From Streptomyces sp. NBC_00154 (lineage in GTDB: Bacteria; Actinomycetota; Actinomycetes; Streptomycetales; Streptomycetaceae): 64,000 nucleotides of DNA. Both the position numbers and the translations under genes were made by a program. Positions 61,149 to 64,000 of the stretch are shown here, in pieces (position 1 is the stretch's first letter; the number at the start of each line of letters is the position of its first letter). Location: assembly GCF_026342835.1 (NCBI RefSeq), contig NZ_JAPEMI010000001.1, positions 992,001 through 1,056,000 of the forward strand, written 5' to 3'. The notes beneath the pieces are model-generated. The model was not told the origin of the DNA. It saw nothing but the letters and a program-made list of their open reading frames with translations, and ran no database searches.

Positions 61149-63044
61149 TCAGGCGAAGAGGGGGTTGGCGATGGTGACGTAGACGGACTGGGTGTCGACC
61201 GGACCGACGAGTTCGTCGAGGCCGTGCAGCCGGGTCAGCAGGTTGGCCTTGCACCGTAGGTTCGGGTTCTCCAGCAGTTGCGCGGGAAGCGGGGTGCCGA
61301 GGCCGGTGACTCCGCCGAGGAAGCGGCGGAGCGCGGCGATCAGCACCTGCTCATCGGCGAGGCGCTGGGAACCGAAGGCTCCGATGAGACCGAAGAGGTT
61401 GTTGATGCCGAGGTAGTAGGCGAAGCGTTCATCGGTGACCGAGTCGGAGACGAAGGTGTCGCTGGCGGCTCCGATGCCCGGGAGCCTGTGCTCGAGGGCC
61501 GCGCGATGGGACTCGCGGAAGTAGTAGCCCTGGTTGTCCCGGTAGCGGCCGCCGACCGGCCAGCCGTCGGCGTCGAGCAGCACCAGCGTGTTCTGCTGGT
61601 GGGCTTCGAGGGCGACGCCTGCTGTGGCGTCGAGCCAGAGCACGGGGCGTACGACGCGGTCGAGGTAGCGCAGGAACCACTCGGCGGCAACGGCTCCCTT
61701 GCTTCTGCCGGTGGCCGCGGCGAGGCGGACGACGACATCGGCGAGGCGCGAGTGCACGCCTGGCCGGTCGGGCCAGGGGCGCGGCGCCGTGAGGCCGGCG
61801 ATGCACACCGCATCGTCGAGCGGGTGGAACGGGTTGTGGCGCAGCATGACATCGAGCCCGGGGACGGGCTCGCCGTCCGGCGTGTCGACGGCGAGCCATG
61901 CGGGGTCGCGGACGATGTCGAAGCCGGGGTGGACGGCGTGCCACTGCGTGGCGAGTCCGCTGCGGAGCAGCCGGTGGACCTCCACCCCTCGGTGGAGTTC
62001 CTTGCGGAGGTTCTCACGACGGGAGTTGGTGATGCGTACGCCGAGGGAGAGCTTGAGCATGACGTCGGCACCGGGCTGGTGGACGGTCCGAACGGAGGAT
62101 GTGGGGTACCAGCGCTTGCCGTGCGGTCCCAGGTCGTGGAGCAGCTTCGCATCGAGCAGCGCTGCCACTTCGGGCCGGTGGCTCAGTTCGCGGGCCTGCC
62201 AGGGGTGGAGCGGAATCGGTGCGGTGTTCTGGGGTAGATGCAGTCCCTCCGCGTGCTGGGCGACCAGGTCCTCGGCCGCTACGGGGCGGCCCCCCTCCGT
62301 CCAGGAGGACTCGGTGGCCAGCACCGAGCGGTCCACAGCCATCCAGTGCAGCGGGAAGGAGCCGTGCAACTCGGGTGAGTAGAGGCGGGATTCGGCCTCG
62401 GAGAGGCCTTCGCGGCTCTTGGGGCTGGGGTGCAGGGGGTGTCCGAGCAGAAGTGACTGCTCGGCGGTGAGGAAGAGGTCGGCGTCGGCGGGAGCCGTGG
62501 GTGTACGGCGCCGCTCGGCGATGAATCCGGCCGTGCGGCGTACCGAGTCGGCGACTCTGGCCACCATGTCGGCGCCCTCGTTCTGGTCCGCCTCGCGGCC
62601 CAGGAGGGCCGCGACCGTGACGGCATCGGTGGTCGGCGCGCCGTCGGGTGCGTCCTCCAGGGCGGGCTGGCCGAAGCGGTGCCATCCCGTGGCGGACCAG
62701 TAGAGAACAGGGACGAGCAGAGCGGTCCCGCTGGCGGGCAGCGGGATGCGCAGGGTGTCCCGGTCCGGTCGGGGCAGGTCGTTCTCCCGGACCCAGCAGC
62801 GCAGCAGATTCTCGACGCCTGCTGTGTCTGCGGCCATGAGCGGGTCCGGGTGGTCGAGCAGATCGGCCGTTCCTGCGCCGGTCGGTGGTACCGGTGCCTG
62901 TGGGGTGCGCCAACCGCCGTGAGGCACGGCCTTCTGGCGGGGCACGATCGTCTGCTCGACTGCGAGTCGGCCGACGAGCCCGGCCTGTCCTCGCTGCTGG
63001 CCGGCGGGAAGGCCGTCGGCCTCGGGCGCGGGGGTGGGGTTCAC
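61149..63044 (-). CDS. IucA/IucC-family NIS siderophore synthetase (first)
   Basis: A 631-residue synthetase. The conserved block IPLHPWQARELSHRPEVAALLDAK and VRTVHQPGADVMLKLSLGVRITNSRRENLRKELHRGVEVHRLL belong to the family, as do LEAHQQNTLVLLDADGWPVGGRYRDNQGYYFRES and YLGINNLFGLIGAFGSQRLADE. GTG at 63044 follows AAGGAAG; the upstream open frame overlaps the aminotransferase and is not coding. It starts 29 bases after the aminotransferase stop. With the second synthetase it suggests a siderophore assembled from citrate (or succinate) and two amine units. Confidence 0.93.
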   Translation of the reverse strand: MNPTPAPEADGLPAGQQRGQAGLVGRLAVEQTIVPRQKAVPHGGWRTPQAPVPPTGAGTADLLDHPDPLMAADTAGVENLLRCWVRENDLPRPDRDTLRIPLPASGTALLVPVLYWSATGWHRFGQPALEDAPDGAPTTDAVTVAALLGREADQNEGADMVARVADSVRRTAGFIAERRRTPTAPADADLFLTAEQSLLLGHPLHPSPKSREGLSEAESRLYSPELHGSFPLHWMAVDRSVLATESSWTEGGRPVAAEDLVAQHAEGLHLPQNTAPIPLHPWQARELSHRPEVAALLDAKLLHDLGPHGKRWYPTSSVRTVHQPGADVMLKLSLGVRITNSRRENLRKELHRGVEVHRLLRSGLATQWHAVHPGFDIVRDPAWLAVDTPDGEPVPGLDVMLRHNPFHPLDDAVCIAGLTAPRPWPDRPGVHSRLADVVVRLAAATGRSKGAVAAEWFLRYLDRVVRPVLWLDATAGVALEAHQQNTLVLLDADGWPVGGRYRDNQGYYFRESHRAALEHRLPGIGAASDTFVSDSVTDERFAYYLGINNLFGLIGAFGSQRLADEQVLIAALRRFLGGVTGLGTPLPAQLLENPNLRCKANLLTRLHGLDELVGPVDTQSVYVTIANPLFA

Positions 63045-63073
63045 GGCGGTCTTCCTTGTGAGGGTGTCCGGGG

Positions 63074-64000
63074 TCAGCGAGCCGACCCGGTCATGGTTCG
63101 GCGGTTCGACGAACGCTCGGCGGCTGCCAGGGCATCGGCGAGGCGGTCGAGGACCGCGGTTGCCTGTTCGTCGGTGAGCGTCAGGGGCGGGAGCAGGCGT
63201 ACGACGGCGGAGTGGCGTCCGCCGAGTTCGACGATGAGACCGCGGCGCAGGCATTCCTGCTGCACTGCGGAGGCGAGGACCGGGTCGGGCGGTGCCTCGG
63301 GGCCGCCGGTACCCCCGGTGGGCATCTCTGCCTCGGGGTCGACGAGCTCCACTCCGATCATCAGGCCCCGTCCGCGGACGTCTCCGATGCACGGGTGGTC
63401 GATGGCCAGTGCCTGGAGGCGGGCGAGCATGCGGGCGCCCAGCGTCGCGGCGCGCTCGGCGAGCCCGTTCTCGCGAACGTAGGTGAGGGTGGCCGTACCG
63501 GCGGCCATCGCGAGTTGGTTGCCGCGGAAGGTGCCGGCGTGGGCGCCTGGCTGCCAGGTGTCGAGTTCGGAGCGGTAGACGATCACCGCGAGCGGGAGGG
63601 AGCCGCCGATGGCCTTGGACAGCACCATCACGTCGGGGATGATCCCGCTGTGCTGGACTGCCCAGAAGGCGCCGGTCCGGCCGACGCCCGTCTGCACCTC
63701 GTCGGCGATCAGGGGGATGGACCGGGCTGCGGTGATCTCGCGCATCCGGCGCATCCAGCCGTCGGGGGCGGGGTTCACGCCGCCCTCGCCCTGTACCGGT
63801 TCGAGGATCATTCCGGCCGGCGCCGGCGCACCGCCCTTGGGATCGTCCAGGAGACTCTCGGTCCACCGCGCGGCGACCTCGGCCCCCCGTTCTCCGCCGA
63901 TGCCGAAGGGGCAGCGGTAGTCCTGCGGAAAAGGAAGCCGGGTGACCCGGACGTCCTCGGCGCCGCCCGAGGCCGCGAGGGCTCCCGCCGTCATCCCGTG
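63074..64000 (-). CDS. Diaminobutyrate--2-oxoglutarate aminotransferase, 5' part outside the window
   Basis: The C-terminal 308 residues of a class III PLP aminotransferase. The frame is open to the window edge (HGMTAGALA is the usual internal motif). The PLP lysine is in VLSKAIGGSLPLA, the aspartate in LIADEVQTGVGRTG and the phosphate-binding threonine in HAGTFRGNQLAMAAG. Such enzymes make 2,4-diaminobutyrate, which a decarboxylase (expected upstream, outside the window) turns into 1,3-diaminopropane for siderophore synthesis. It is the first visible gene of the siderophore operon. Confidence 0.92.
   Translation of the reverse strand, partial: HGMTAGALAASGGAEDVRVTRLPFPQDYRCPFGIGGERGAEVAARWTESLLDDPKGGAPAPAGMILEPVQGEGGVNPAPDGWMRRMREITAARSIPLIADEVQTGVGRTGAFWAVQHSGIIPDVMVLSKAIGGSLPLAVIVYRSELDTWQPGAHAGTFRGNQLAMAAGTATLTYVRENGLAERAATLGARMLARLQALAIDHPCIGDVRGRGLMIGVELVDPEAEMPTGGTGGPEAPPDPVLASAVQQECLRRGLIVELGGRHSAVVRLLPPLTLTDEQATAVLDRLADALAAAERSSNRRTMTGSAR

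Noticed and set aside
1..64000. CRISPR array, tRNA, rRNA, prophage or conjugative element
   Set aside because: No regular spaced repeats, cloverleaf genes, integrase or phage structural genes were found.

Overview
The window is high-GC actinobacterial chromosome, almost certainly Streptomyces. Codons are GC-rich in the third position, GTG starts are frequent, and the principal sigma factor is HrdB with its lysine/alanine-rich N-terminal arm. The gene order (HPr, topoisomerase IV subunits, HrdB, RNase HII, NrdJ-NrdR, LexA, DinG-like helicase, siderophore synthetases) is the one I recall from the S. coelicolor SCO5799-SCO5846 core region. No prophage, CRISPR array, rRNA or tRNA was seen. Clear mobile DNA is limited to one TnpB element and one short MITE-like insertion.

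Layout. 1-6000: ArsR regulator, thymidine kinase, phosphodiesterase and DUF5998 genes, then a large GNAT/acyl-CoA-ligase fusion (Pat-like), all on minus. 6045-8700: ptsH with a DasR-type operator, a GntR regulator, and an M23 peptidase behind a c-di-AMP (ydaO) riboswitch. 8700-14370: an M16 peptidase pair, a 162-bp MITE-like insertion, and parC. 14377-18125: a CobW GTPase and two divergent citrate synthases, one carrying an N-terminal HTH, with AT-rich palindromes between them. 18155-23744: LacI regulator, a CitA/CitB-type two-component system, and an acetate-type symporter with its DUF485 partner. 23843-26903: a second two-component system wrecked by a tnpB insertion that replaced the end of the kinase and the start of the response regulator. 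27007-32418: parE, a DUF7455 zinc protein, a trypsin-like protease and hrdB.

32743-44949: GntR regulator, an ABC ATPase-permease fusion, an NrtR-like Nudix protein, DUF4192, a RecQ helicase fused to a phosphoribosyltransferase-like domain, two unknown proteins, RNase HII, and a TetR/MFS efflux pair with twin operators. 45127-51106: DUF4153/DUF4173 membrane protein, ADP-ribosylglycohydrolase, histidine phosphatase, DUF4937, DUF1152 and TerD proteins. 51264-58284: the B12-dependent ribonucleotide reductase nrdJ with its regulator nrdR (two NrdR boxes), lexA (SOS box) and a DinG-like helicase form a DNA-precursor/SOS block. 58335 to the end: an NRPS-independent siderophore operon (diaminobutyrate aminotransferase, IucA/IucC synthetase, acetyltransferase, second IucA/IucC synthetase) that runs off the right edge.

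Most of the window is conserved housekeeping DNA. The less ordinary parts are the tnpB-interrupted two-component locus, the RecQ-PRTase fusion, the HTH-citrate synthase with its operators, and the siderophore operon.
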